This document shows, piece by piece, positions 37,618-45,488 of a stretch of DNA of 64,000 bases. The position numbers were made by a program, and so were the translations under genes. The notes beneath the pieces are model-generated. The model saw nothing but the letters and a program-made list of their open reading frames with translations. It did not search any database and had not been told where the DNA came from. Source of the stretch: Sphingomonas sp. Leaf339 (GTDB lineage: Bacteria > Pseudomonadota > Alphaproteobacteria > Sphingomonadales > Sphingomonadaceae). Location: the NCBI RefSeq assembly GCF_001426195.1, contig NZ_LMRS01000001.1:374501-438500 (forward strand). The letters are read 5' to 3'. Each line of letters begins with the position of its first letter. Positions within the stretch are counted from its first letter, which is position 1.

Positions 37618-38154
37618 TTACGGCACGGAGAGTGTTTCCGGCAATGGTTGAGGAAACCGCGAAAGGAGGGCGTCGGACAGGGCGGTGGCAACAGCGGCAG
37701 GCGAACCGGCCTGCGTTTCGTCGATGCGCGCCGTGGTCGACGATCCGGACCACACCGTGTGGCCGTCGCTGCGAAGCGTGACGATCACGTCCAGACGGGT
37801 CACGACCAGCCCGCGCAACTGACGCTTGGCTGACGGCAGGCTCAGGGACAGGCCGCTTCCCTGACGGTCAAGACTGGACGCCGATGATCCGTCGCCGGCC
37901 GACGTCACGATGCCGCGCGCTGTGCGTGACACCTTCACCGTGGCCACGTACCGGCCATGGCCGGTATCCGGCAGGGGAAAGAAGCCGGTCCGCAGCATGG
38001 CATTGCCGACAGCGCCCACGAACGTCGCCATCACCGGATCGACCGCCGTCCCGGTGCCGCCTGCCACGATGGTGATCGTGCCGGGTTTCGGCACGGGAGC
38101 CTCCGCCTCCACCGGCATCAGGGTGATGGCCGCGGCCAGAAGGGCAAGATACAT
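37618..38154 (-). CDS. Exported hypothetical protein
   Basis: A 178-residue protein with an N-terminal signal segment (MYLALLAAAITLMPVEA) and a mature part rich in Gly, Ser, Thr and Val. It resembles small periplasmic or outer-membrane-associated proteins in composition, with strands such as GRYVATVKVSRTARG and RLDVIVTLRSDGHTVW. AAGG lies seven bases before the ATG. No family recognised. It lies between GH43 and pncB, all on the minus strand but with gaps of 70 and 42 bp, so a common operon is uncertain. Confidence 0.6.
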   Translation of the reverse strand: MYLALLAAAITLMPVEAEAPVPKPGTITIVAGGTGTAVDPVMATFVGAVGNAMLRTGFFPLPDTGHGRYVATVKVSRTARGIVTSAGDGSSASSLDRQGSGLSLSLPSAKRQLRGLVVTRLDVIVTLRSDGHTVWSGSSTTARIDETQAGSPAAVATALSDALLSRFPQPLPETLSVP

Positions 38155-38196
38155 GCAAGGACCTTTCGTGGCTCGGTCGGCGGGTGGCAGAAGTAG

Positions 38197-39501
38197 CTAA
38201 ACCGACACGGGCAGGGGCAATCGACCCTCCTCGCCAAAGATCCGCACATAGCGCGCAATTTCCGCAGGGTCGCCGGTCGCCTTGGCAGGATTGTCGGACA
38301 GCTTGACCGCAGGGCGGCCGTTGGCCGTCACGACCTTGGCGACCAGCGAGATGGGTTCCAGACCACCGGTGGCATCAGGCGCGCAGCCGCGGAAATCGTT
38401 GGTCAGGTTGGTTCCCCATCCAAAGCTCAGCCGCACTCGACCATGAAAATGACGATAGGTCGCTTCGATGGCTTCGACGTCCATACCGTCGGAAAAGATA
38501 AGCAGCTTGGTCGCTGGATCGCGGCCGTGCGTTTGCCACCAACGGATGATCTGCTCGCCACCGGCGATCGGCGGCGCGCTGTCGGGGCGGAAACCGGTCC
38601 AGTCCGCGACCCAATCCGGCGCTCTTGACAGGAACGATGCCGTTCCAAAGGCGTCGGGCAGAGCGATCAGCAGATTACCCCCATAATGCCGCCGCCAGTC
38701 GTCGAGAACACGGTACGGGGCCGCCGCGACATCTGCGTCGCTGTCGGCCAGCGCAGCGAGCACCATCGGCAGTTCATGCGCATTGGTGCCGATCGCCTCA
38801 AGGTCGTTGTCCATCGCCAGCAGGACGTTTGACGTCCCGATGAAGCGGTTGCCCAGACCCTCCTTCAAGGCCTCTACGCACCAGCGTTGCCACAGGAAGC
38901 CATGGCGTCGACGCGTGCCGAAATCGGAAATGACAAGATCGGGCAAGGCGCGCAATCGCTCCACCTTGTCCCACAGTTTCGCCTTTGCCCGGGCATAGAG
39001 GACGTCGAGGGTGAAGCGGCCCATGTCCCGCGTGGCGGCACGCGAACGGAGTTCGTTGATGATCGTCAGCGCCGGAATTTCCCACAGCGTGGTGTGCGTC
39101 CACGGCCCCGCGAAGTGCAGCTCGAACTGGCCATCGGCGCGACGCAGGTCGTAATCGGGAAGCTGGAAACCGGCGAGCCAGGCGATGAAGTCGGGCTCAA
39201 AGATCCGGTCCTGCCCGGCGAAGCTGTTGCCCGCCAGCCAGATCAGTTCCTTTTTAGTGAAACGCACAGTGCGCGCATGGTCGAGCTGGACGCGCAATTC
39301 GGCTTCGTCGATGTCATCGGCCAGCCTTACGGTCTTCGTCCGGTTAATAAGCGCGAACGTCGCCCGCACGTCCGGGTACAGATGCCGGATCATCTGCAAC
39401 ATCAGCAGCTTGTAGAAGTCCGTGTCGAGCAGGCTGCGAACGATCGGATCGAGACGAAAGCCATGGTCGTACGTGCGGGTCGCGATGTCGGTGACGGCCA
39501 T
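38197..39501 (-). CDS. pncB: Nicotinate phosphoribosyltransferase
   Basis: Converts nicotinate and PRPP to nicotinate mononucleotide in NAD salvage; nadD, which uses the product, is at 10.2 kb. 434 residues, the usual family length. Landmarks are [15 protein letters not shown] near the N-terminus, the regulatory histidine region [26 protein letters not shown], and [16 protein letters not shown] with [10 protein letters not shown] near the C-terminus. The gene has its own 42-bp spacing to the exported-protein gene downstream and 68 bp to the DedA gene upstream. Confidence 0.96.
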   Translation of the reverse strand: MAVTDIATRTYDHGFRLDPIVRSLLDTDFYKLLMLQMIRHLYPDVRATFALINRTKTVRLADDIDEAELRVQLDHARTVRFTKKELIWLAGNSFAGQDRIFEPDFIAWLAGFQLPDYDLRRADGQFELHFAGPWTHTTLWEIPALTIINELRSRAATRDMGRFTLDVLYARAKAKLWDKVERLRALPDLVISDFGTRRRHGFLWQRWCVEALKEGLGNRFIGTSNVLLAMDNDLEAIGTNAHELPMVLAALADSDADVAAAPYRVLDDWRRHYGGNLLIALPDAFGTASFLSRAPDWVADWTGFRPDSAPPIAGGEQIIRWWQTHGRDPATKLLIFSDGMDVEAIEATYRHFHGRVRLSFGWGTNLTNDFRGCAPDATGGLEPISLVAKVVTANGRPAVKLSDNPAKATGDPAEIARYVRIFGEEGRLPLPVSV

Positions 39502-39569
39502 GTTGCTCCCGGTGCCGGACTGATGACCTTGCCATCAATGCACGACTTCGCGATCCACGTCCCTTCGTT

Positions 39570-40190
39570 TCAGGCGGCGGCGTCGGGCGGCACGGGCAAC
39601 GCCTCCGTCGGCTGTCTCCCGAACAGCTTCCATCCCAAAAATCCGGCGACGAGTAGGCCGACGACGACCCAGGTGAGATTCCCGAGCAGGCTTGCAACGG
39701 TCTGCACCTGATCACTGAATGCGCGACCGATCGAGACGTAGATCACCAACCAGAGCAATTCGCCGGCAACATCCAGGATGACAAACCACCGCCAGGGATA
39801 TTCCGTCAGGCCACTGGTAACGTTGATCCAGGGGCCGAGTGGACCGATCAGCCATCGGCTGAAGAAAATGCCCCATCCTGCCCATTTGCGCGAATACGCC
39901 TCCGCCTGTGCGACCTTGTCGGCGCCGCCGATCCGCTTCGTCACCGCCGCCAGAAGCGGCCGACCGCCATATCGGCCGAAAGCATATCCGATCTGGTCGC
40001 CCAAAACCGCGCCGGCCGCGCCCGACAGCACGACCGGCCAAAAATCCAGTTCGCCCTGCGCCACGAACGACCCCATGGCGATCAGCGTCAGAGAGCTAGG
40101 GAAGGGCATGCCTGCCGCCGCCAGCACCATCACGCCAAAAAGCGCGGGCAAGCCATAGGTCGTCAGCAGTTCGAGAAGCTGTTCGGTCAC
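39570..40190 (-). CDS. DedA family membrane protein, last gene of a coupled operon
   Basis: A 206-residue DedA/VTT membrane protein, paralogous to the one at 17.8-18.4 kb but clearly different (FAAGMPFPSS-type AAAGMPFPSSLTLIAMGSF, GAAGAVLGDQIGYAFGRYGG, then FSRWLIGPLGPWINVTSGLTEYP). The pattern is closer to the less studied branch of the family. Its start overlaps the stop of the 125-residue protein gene by four bases. Together with the ArsB-like, metallophosphoesterase and MFS genes it forms one coupled operon. Its substrate is not known; undecaprenyl phosphate transport is the best-studied role in the wider family. Confidence 0.88.
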   Translation of the reverse strand: MTEQLLELLTTYGLPALFGVMVLAAAGMPFPSSLTLIAMGSFVAQGELDFWPVVLSGAAGAVLGDQIGYAFGRYGGRPLLAAVTKRIGGADKVAQAEAYSRKWAGWGIFFSRWLIGPLGPWINVTSGLTEYPWRWFVILDVAGELLWLVIYVSIGRAFSDQVQTVASLLGNLTWVVVGLLVAGFLGWKLFGRQPTEALPVPPDAAA

Positions 40191-40564
40191 GAGTTCGGCT
40201 TTGCCGGCCGCAAGATGTTTTCAGGCGGGGCAGGCGGCGGATACGGGGGCCGGGCGTGGACGATGGCGTAGGTCAGCCTTGCCTCGATCTCCGTCATCGA
40301 ACGCCCGCTTTCCTGCGCGATGCGGCCCAATGGGCGTCGATCGGGTTCCGGCGGCAGATTCAACGCGCGGTGGAGGATATGCGGCGGGACGTGGTAGGAA
40401 TGTGCGACATAGCCGATCGTCATCCAGCGCTCGATCGGCTCGTCACGGTGCGCGTTCCAATAGATCGCATCGCTGACGGTACGCACCGCGTGATAGCCGG
40501 TGAAGGCCAACACGGCGACGAACAGCGCCATGAGCAGGCGTCGCCATAACCGGTCTCGTGTCAT
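40187..40564 (-). CDS. Small single-helix membrane protein of unknown function
   Basis: A 125-residue protein with one N-terminal membrane helix (about residues 10-32, LLMALFVAVLAFTGYHAV), then a soluble helical part. Its middle (IERWMTIGYVAHSYHVPPHI) and the following VALN-type LHRALNLPPEPDRRPLGRIA and QESGRSMTEIEARL stretch look like a small helix-turn-helix-type fold, but no DNA-binding role is supported. The tail is rich in proline. The gene overlaps the ArsB-like gene (ATGA) and the DedA gene by four bases each. Function unknown; position suggests a partner of DedA. Confidence 0.7.
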   Translation of the reverse strand: MTRDRLWRRLLMALFVAVLAFTGYHAVRTVSDAIYWNAHRDEPIERWMTIGYVAHSYHVPPHILHRALNLPPEPDRRPLGRIAQESGRSMTEIEARLTYAIVHARPPYPPPAPPENILRPAKPNS

Positions 40565-41811
40565 CCGAGGGCGATCCGCGCGCCGAGCGCGGCGATCAAC
40601 GCCAGCGGCATCGCCACGGCGCCCACCTTCAGGAACCGCCAGAAGCCGATATCCTCGCCCTCCCGCCGTATCGCCTGCAACCACAGGATCGTCGCCAGGC
40701 TGCCGGTGATGGACAGGTTGGGACCAAGATCGACACCAATCAGCAGGCCGTCGACGACCAATCGCGGCGGCTGAGCCTGTGCGACGGCTGTGCTGGCGAC
40801 CAGGCCGGCCGGCAGGTTGTTCATCAGGTTCGATGCGAAGGCTAGGATCGTGCCCGAAACCGCCGATGCCTGCGCGGGATCGGCCGACGCGGTGCGGATC
40901 ATAGCCGCGACCCAGCCGATCACGCCGGTAAGGTCCAGCGCCTCGACCAGCACGAACAGCCCGGCGACCAGCGGCAACACGCTCCATGAGATATCGCGCA
41001 GCAACGCGATCGGCGACGTGCGAGCGATCGCGCAAAGCGCCAGCGTCGTGACGATGCCGGCGATCGCGGTCGGCAGTCCGAGTTCGATATCGAGCGCGGA
41101 GACGACCAGCAGCACGATCGCGGTGGCGACGATCCCGACAAAGGCGGCCTTGCCGCCTGCGGTCAGCGGCGTGCGCTCGACTTCGCTGATGCAGCTACCC
41201 GCCAGCCGCTTGCGCTCAAGCCGCCGCAGAACGAGAAAAGTGACCGCGATCGACGCCAGCGACGGCAGCGCGAACGACGCGAACCACTGGCCGAGCGGCG
41301 GCATCTTGCCGCCGTACAACACCAGATTGGCGGGATTGGAGATCGGCAACACGAAACTTGCCGCATTAGCAATCAGTGCACACGCGAACAGCAAGGGCAG
41401 CGGATCGGCCTTGGCCTTCTTGGCCGCCGCATATACGGCCGGCGTCAGCACGACTGCGGTCGCGTCGTTCGACAGGAAGGTCGTGGTGATGATGCCGGTG
41501 ACATAGACGAGCGCGAACAGGCGAGCCGTGGACCCTTTGGCGTAAATGGCAGCGGTGGCGGCGACCCAATCGAACAGCCCCTCCGCCCGCGCGACCTCGC
41601 TCAGCAGCATCATGCCGATCAGGAACAGATAGACGTCCAGTCCCTTGGCCACCGCGCCGATCGCTGCGGGGAAGGGCATCAGACCGAACAGCAGCAACAG
41701 TACGGCACCCGCCACCGCCCAGATTGCCTCCGGCCAGCGAAAAGGGCGCGCGATCACGGCTGCGGTGGAGGCCGCGCAGATACCCCAAGTCGCACCTGTC
41801 GCGAGTATCAC
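40561..41811 (-). CDS. ArsB/NhaD-type ion transporter
   Basis: A 416-residue inner-membrane transporter with about ten to twelve helices, similar to the arsenite pump ArsB and its wider SLC13/CitM-like superfamily. ArsB-like blocks are LSNDATAVVLTP, SNLMNNLPAGLVAST and IGVDLGPNLSITGSLATILWL. The GTG at 41811 overlaps the stop of the metallophosphoesterase gene by four bases (GTGA), so I prefer it over an upstream ATG. Arsenite or another oxyanion or proton-coupled substrate is plausible; no arsR, arsC or arsA is nearby, so I do not call it arsB. It is the third gene of a five-gene coupled operon. Confidence 0.8.
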   Translation of the reverse strand: MILATGATWGICAASTAAVIARPFRWPEAIWAVAGAVLLLLFGLMPFPAAIGAVAKGLDVYLFLIGMMLLSEVARAEGLFDWVAATAAIYAKGSTARLFALVYVTGIITTTFLSNDATAVVLTPAVYAAAKKAKADPLPLLFACALIANAASFVLPISNPANLVLYGGKMPPLGQWFASFALPSLASIAVTFLVLRRLERKRLAGSCISEVERTPLTAGGKAAFVGIVATAIVLLVVSALDIELGLPTAIAGIVTTLALCAIARTSPIALLRDISWSVLPLVAGLFVLVEALDLTGVIGWVAAMIRTASADPAQASAVSGTILAFASNLMNNLPAGLVASTAVAQAQPPRLVVDGLLIGVDLGPNLSITGSLATILWLQAIRREGEDIGFWRFLKVGAVAMPLALIAALGARIALG

Positions 41812-42935
41812 CAGCGCTTCCCGTTCTTGTTGGGGCCGAGTTGCGTGCCGGCGATGCCGTGCTCGGGCCATGCGCCGATGCTGTGAATGTCACGGCCCGG
41901 CGCGATGGGCATACCACGTCGGGGAATATCCTTTGCGCCCCGTACCAGCACTTCGATGACGTCGCGATCGGTGCCGACGCTGGCCATGACGCGATGAAGG
42001 CCGGCGTCTAGCGCGATATGCAGCGACCATTGAGCGGTGCCGGGTAAAGATGTCATCGGCCGGGCAGGACCATCGTCGACCGACAGCATCACGGGCTGTT
42101 CCGTGTTGCCGAACAATTTGGCGACGATCTCTACCTCACCGGGACGTGGAACGTGCGTCGCGTCGGCCGGTCGGGTCACCAGCCGGACGTCCGCTGGCGA
42201 GATGATCTGGACGAACGGCCATTCCCCACCCGTCTCCTTGAATCGCCAGCTCGGCACGCGGCCGTGGATCGTCGTGATCGAAAAACCGGGCTTGCCGCCG
42301 CCCTCCTCGATCTCGCCGGTCGAGCGTGTGGCGCCATAGATGACGCGGCCATCGTTGAGCAACTCGGTGTAATGCGTATGCCCGGTATCAACAAAGGCAA
42401 CGCGTGCGTCGGCGAAGATGCGGGCGATATCCTCGCCATCCGCGGCCAGATCGCCGGGATAGGCGTGCATGAACACGACCGGTACCTGCCCCTCCGCCTC
42501 GGCACGTGCCAGTTCCTCGAGCAGCCGATTTCGGTGGTGCATCGTCAGCCGGAAATCGGGTCCGCCAGCGCCCGCTGAAATGATGTCGAGGAAGATGCAG
42601 CGGTGGCCGGCGATGACCTCCGCCTCCGGCCGGTTCGCCTGCGGAAAAGCGGCGTCATAATGGGCAAGGTCGCCCAGTTCGAAATCGTGATCACCCGGAA
42701 TGACCCGGTAGGGCAGGCGCAGCGGGGCGAGACTTTCAGTGATGACCCGATATTGTTCGACGGTCGCGTGATTGGCATTGTCGCCGGGCAGGAAGACGAA
42801 GTGCGCCGCGTCACCGATGTGCTCGTTGATCTCGGTAACGATCGCCGTGAGCCGGGCCCGGCTCTGCCAGCCATTCGCTTCGTCCATGTGAAGATCGCCG
42901 ATATGGACCCAGGTCAGGCAGGGGACTCCGGTCAT
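41808..42935 (-). CDS. Calcineurin-like metallophosphoesterase
   Basis: A 375-residue cytoplasmic enzyme with all metal-binding motifs of the family: HIGDLHMDE, FLPGDNANH, IPGDHDFEL, FMHAYPGD and VDTGHTHYTELL. The phosphoesterase domain spans about residues 1-240. The C-terminal 130 residues form a beta-rich domain of unknown role (PRPGEVEIVAKLFGN and so on). There is no signal peptide. It sits between an MFS transporter and an ArsB-like transporter with four-base overlaps on both sides. The substrate is unknown; neighbours suggest a link to transport of a phosphorylated compound or oxyanion. Confidence 0.9.
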   Translation of the reverse strand: MTGVPCLTWVHIGDLHMDEANGWQSRARLTAIVTEINEHIGDAAHFVFLPGDNANHATVEQYRVITESLAPLRLPYRVIPGDHDFELGDLAHYDAAFPQANRPEAEVIAGHRCIFLDIISAGAGGPDFRLTMHHRNRLLEELARAEAEGQVPVVFMHAYPGDLAADGEDIARIFADARVAFVDTGHTHYTELLNDGRVIYGATRSTGEIEEGGGKPGFSITTIHGRVPSWRFKETGGEWPFVQIISPADVRLVTRPADATHVPRPGEVEIVAKLFGNTEQPVMLSVDDGPARPMTSLPGTAQWSLHIALDAGLHRVMASVGTDRDVIEVLVRGAKDIPRRGMPIAPGRDIHSIGAWPEHGIAGTQLGPNKNGKRW

Positions 42936-44185
42936 TTGTGCGTCTCCGGCATGGCAGTGAGATAGAGGACGAACCCAGCGGCCGCGATACCGGCGAGCGT
43001 CAGGAAGCTGGCACTATATCCTGCCCAGACGATGATCGATCCGGCCAGCGTCGCCGATAGGGCTGCACCCAATCCGAATACGCTCGACACCACGCCTTGG
43101 CTGACGTTGAACCGACCCGAACCCTTGGTCAGGTCGGCGACGATCACGGGGAACAGCGCGCCGAAAATCCCCGCGCCGATACCATCCAGTGCCTGTACGC
43201 CGACCAGCCACCACGGATCGTTGGATACCGTGTAGAGGGCGCCTCGTGCGGCCAGGAAACCGAACGCAACCAGGAAGATGGGCTTGGTTCCCCAGCGCTC
43301 GGTGTTCCGCCCGACGACGATCGCGACCGGCACCATCACCAATTGTGCCGCGACGATGCACGCGGCGGTCAGCGACGTCGCCTTGTCGGTGCCAACGGTC
43401 CTGCCCAACAACTGGCTGACCGATGTCAGCATCGCCGCATTTGCCAGATGGAAGGTGAAGGCGGCGGCGGCAAAGATCATCAGCGGCCGGTTCTCGATCA
43501 GAGTCTTCCAGCCACTCGGCTCCTCGCATCCTTCCTCCGGTTCGCAATCGAGGCCGCGGGCGACCGCGTTGTCGATCTGATCGTTCTTCAGCCGTGCCGC
43601 GACGATGACGCTGGCGACGGTCAGCGCCGCCATCAGCCAGAAGACGACGACAGGTCCGAACGACCAGGCTAGCGCGCCGGCCAGTGCAGCCGACACCGCA
43701 TTGCCGGCATGGTTGAACGCCTCGTTACGGCCGACCCGCTTGGCGAACAGCTTCGGCCCGACCAGACCCAGCGTGATCGCCGAGATCGCCGGTGCGAACA
43801 CCGCACCCGCCGCCGCGGCGATCGACTGGGTGATCGTCACCATAGTGAAACCCGATACGATCGGCAGCGACAGGCTGCTCAACGTAACCAGTAATGCGGC
43901 GCCGATGACGATGCGCGGCTTGTTCTTCGCCCGATCGATCAAACCGCCGGCGGGCGTCTGAGATAGCAGTCCAACGATGCCGGCGATGGTGAGCACGAGG
44001 CCGACGGTCGCTTCGTTCCAGCCGTGCGACGGACCGCGAACGACCAACAGGTAGATGGCCAGGTAAGGCCCCAGCCCATCGCGAACGTCCGCCAGGAAGA
44101 AATTGAGCGCATCCAACGTGCGGGTGGGTGCGTGTCCGTTGGGCGATCCCGTCGTATCAGGCATGGCTGCTACAGATGCCATCAT
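42932..44185 (-). CDS. MFS transporter, first gene of a coupled operon
   Basis: A 417-residue membrane transporter with twelve predicted helices. Typical MFS features are the loop 2-3 motif TPAGGLIDRAKNKPR and a central cytoplasmic loop rich in acidic residues and cysteine (GLDCEPEEGCEEPSGW). The N-terminal DALNFFLADVRDGLGPYLAI is characteristic of a subgroup often encoded in operons with other transporters. GGAG lies before two adjacent ATGs (44185 and 44182). Its stop overlaps the phosphoesterase start. Three inverted repeats upstream could bind a regulator. The substrate cannot be told. Confidence 0.88.
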   Translation of the reverse strand: MMASVAAMPDTTGSPNGHAPTRTLDALNFFLADVRDGLGPYLAIYLLVVRGPSHGWNEATVGLVLTIAGIVGLLSQTPAGGLIDRAKNKPRIVIGAALLVTLSSLSLPIVSGFTMVTITQSIAAAAGAVFAPAISAITLGLVGPKLFAKRVGRNEAFNHAGNAVSAALAGALAWSFGPVVVFWLMAALTVASVIVAARLKNDQIDNAVARGLDCEPEEGCEEPSGWKTLIENRPLMIFAAAAFTFHLANAAMLTSVSQLLGRTVGTDKATSLTAACIVAAQLVMVPVAIVVGRNTERWGTKPIFLVAFGFLAARGALYTVSNDPWWLVGVQALDGIGAGIFGALFPVIVADLTKGSGRFNVSQGVVSSVFGLGAALSATLAGSIIVWAGYSASFLTLAGIAAAGFVLYLTAMPETHK

Positions 44186-44217
44186 GTGTCTCCAGGATTC
44201 GCGCAACGAAATGTGGG

Positions 44218-44233
44218 GCGTTCGGTAGAACGC
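44218..44233. promoter_or_regulatory. Inverted repeat upstream of the MFS operon
   Basis: GCGTTC and GAACGC are separated by GGTA, giving a perfect 6-4-6 palindrome 33 bp before the MFS start. It is one of three GTTC/GAAC palindromes in the 278-bp gap between the operon and the HNH gene. Operator role is an inference. Confidence 0.35.
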
Positions 44234-44248
44234 TCCAGCGGCAGCAGC

Positions 44249-44266
44249 CTGAACGGCGTCGTTCAG
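44249..44266. promoter_or_regulatory. Inverted repeat upstream of the MFS operon
   Basis: CTGAACG and CGTTCAG flank GCGT, a perfect 7-4-7 palindrome 64 bp before the MFS start. It shares the GAAC/GTTC half-site with the palindrome at 44218, with the opposite order of halves. Confidence 0.35.
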
Positions 44267-44332
44267 ATTCGGTTTACGAAGGCTTTTAGCGAGATGTGAT
44301 CGTCTCGCCGTATCGCTTCACCAAGCACATCA

Positions 44333-44347
44333 GTTCCGAAGCGGAAC
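44333..44347. promoter_or_regulatory. Inverted repeat in the gap between the MFS operon and the HNH gene
   Basis: GTTCCG and CGGAAC flank AAG, a perfect 6-3-6 palindrome. It lies 148 bp before the MFS start and past the end of the HNH gene, so it may be unrelated to the operon. Confidence 0.25.
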
Positions 44348-44484
44348 GAAAATACCGGTGGCGCGCGAGATCACGGCGAAGGCAAAGCGACCGCTTTTTT
44401 TTAGGCGTCGTGCGGTGGGGGGTGCAGGAGCACCGGGCCTCTATGGCTGAAGGGCAAAAGCCATGCCGATTGCGGTATTTCCGC

Positions 44485-44823
44485 TCAGCGCTGCTTCTTC
44501 GTCGTTGTGGCGGTGAAGTCGGGATCCTTGTTCGCTACCCAATCCACGAACTTGCGCACGGCGGGGTTGGCCAACAGGGCCTCTACGTCCATCGCGTGGC
44601 GTTGCAGTTCGGAATTGGTGAAGTTCGCGGTCAGCGTCTGTTGGCAGATAGGATGCATGGGAACGACATCGCGACCGCCCCGACTCTTGGGGACGGGATG
44701 ATGCCAGACGATGGTCTTGCCGGTCGGACGGCCGCATAGCCAGCAAGATACGACCGGTGCCGGTGCTTCGTCTGCGGGTTGCACGTCCTCATAGGGACCG
44801 TGTTTCGAATGTTTGCGAGCCAT
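44485..44823 (-). CDS. HNH endonuclease-like protein
   Basis: A 112-residue small protein with a zinc-finger-like CWLCGRPTG pair and an HNH-type core (IVWHHPVPKSRGGRDVVPMH, then the ICQQTLTANFTNSEL helix). HNH domains cut DNA or RNA using a histidine; here the first His pair and the GG turn are kept, but the second CxxC of full HNH proteins is reduced to a single Cys. Enough remains for a family call, not for a proven activity. The gene stands alone, divergent from the molybdenum hydroxylase genes. Confidence 0.7.
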   Translation of the reverse strand: MARKHSKHGPYEDVQPADEAPAPVVSCWLCGRPTGKTIVWHHPVPKSRGGRDVVPMHPICQQTLTANFTNSELQRHAMDVEALLANPAVRKFVDWVANKDPDFTATTTKKQR

Positions 44824-44915
44824 GACGTTGCCTAAAACAATTTATGATCTCTCCATTAGCGATCCAGCGCCATCCGCGCCATTCGCCGCTTGGCAGATCG
44901 CGGACGACCCGGGTA

Positions 44916-44927
44916 TACCGGTCGGTA
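44916..44927. promoter_or_regulatory. TetR-type operator candidate before the molybdenum hydroxylase genes
   Basis: TACCG-GT-CGGTA is a perfect 12-bp palindrome of the sort bound by TetR/AcrR-type repressors (accg/cggt half-sites). It lies 54 bp upstream of the first hydroxylase gene. No regulator gene is next to it, so the repressor would be encoded elsewhere. The 158-bp gap between the HNH gene and the hydroxylase holds no gene. Confidence 0.4.
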
Positions 44928-44981
44928 GTTAATACGGGCCCTGCGAACCATCCGGTATCGCCGGCGCATCAGGAGATGGCG

Positions 44982-45488
44982 ATGCCAATACTCGTCAACG
45001 GTTCTGCGGTCGCGCTGCCCGATGACCCCCGTGTCTCGCTGCTCGATCTGCTGCGCGAGGGACTGCATCTTTCCGGCACGAAGAAGGGCTGCAACCAAGG
45101 CGCTTGCGGAGCCTGCACCGTCCTGATTGATGGTGAGCGTATCCTTTCCTGCCTGGCACTGGCGGTGCAATATGAGGGGCGCCAAGTCACCACCATCGAG
45201 GGGCTAACGGATGGCGATGCTCTGCACCCGTTGCAGCAGGCGTTCATCGATCATGACGGCTTCCAGTGCGGATACTGCACGCCCGGCCAAATCTGCTCCG
45301 CGATCGGTATGGCGGCCGAGGCGAAGCGCGGCGTGCCGAGCAATGTCAGCGCCGATCTCTCCGCCGATATCAGACTAACGCGCGAGGAGCTGCAAGAGCG
45401 GATGAGCGGCAATCTCTGTCGATGCGGCGCGCATAACGGGATCATCGACGCGATCCGGGACACGGTCGCGGCGGAGATGGCGGCGTGA
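44982..45488 (+). CDS. (2Fe-2S) subunit of a PaoABC-like aldehyde oxidoreductase
   Basis: A 168-residue iron-sulfur subunit of a xanthine oxidase family enzyme. The plant-type 2Fe-2S cluster is in GCNQGACGACTVLIDG with CLALA next to it, and the C-terminal second cluster has CGYCTPGQ and GNLCRCGAHN. The ATG at 44982 has AGGAG six bases upstream; an ATG at 44976 has no room for it. E. coli PaoA carries a Tat signal; none is seen here, and even the longest in-frame extension has no twin arginine. So the enzyme is probably cytoplasmic. Its stop overlaps the start of the FAD subunit by four bases. Confidence 0.94.
   Translation: MPILVNGSAVALPDDPRVSLLDLLREGLHLSGTKKGCNQGACGACTVLIDGERILSCLALAVQYEGRQVTTIEGLTDGDALHPLQQAFIDHDGFQCGYCTPGQICSAIGMAAEAKRGVPSNVSADLSADIRLTREELQERMSGNLCRCGAHNGIIDAIRDTVAAEMAA

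Noticed and set aside
40561..44185. Arsenic resistance operon
   Set aside because: Only an ArsB-like transporter is present; arsR, arsC, arsA and arsH are missing, so calling it an ars operon would be too strong.
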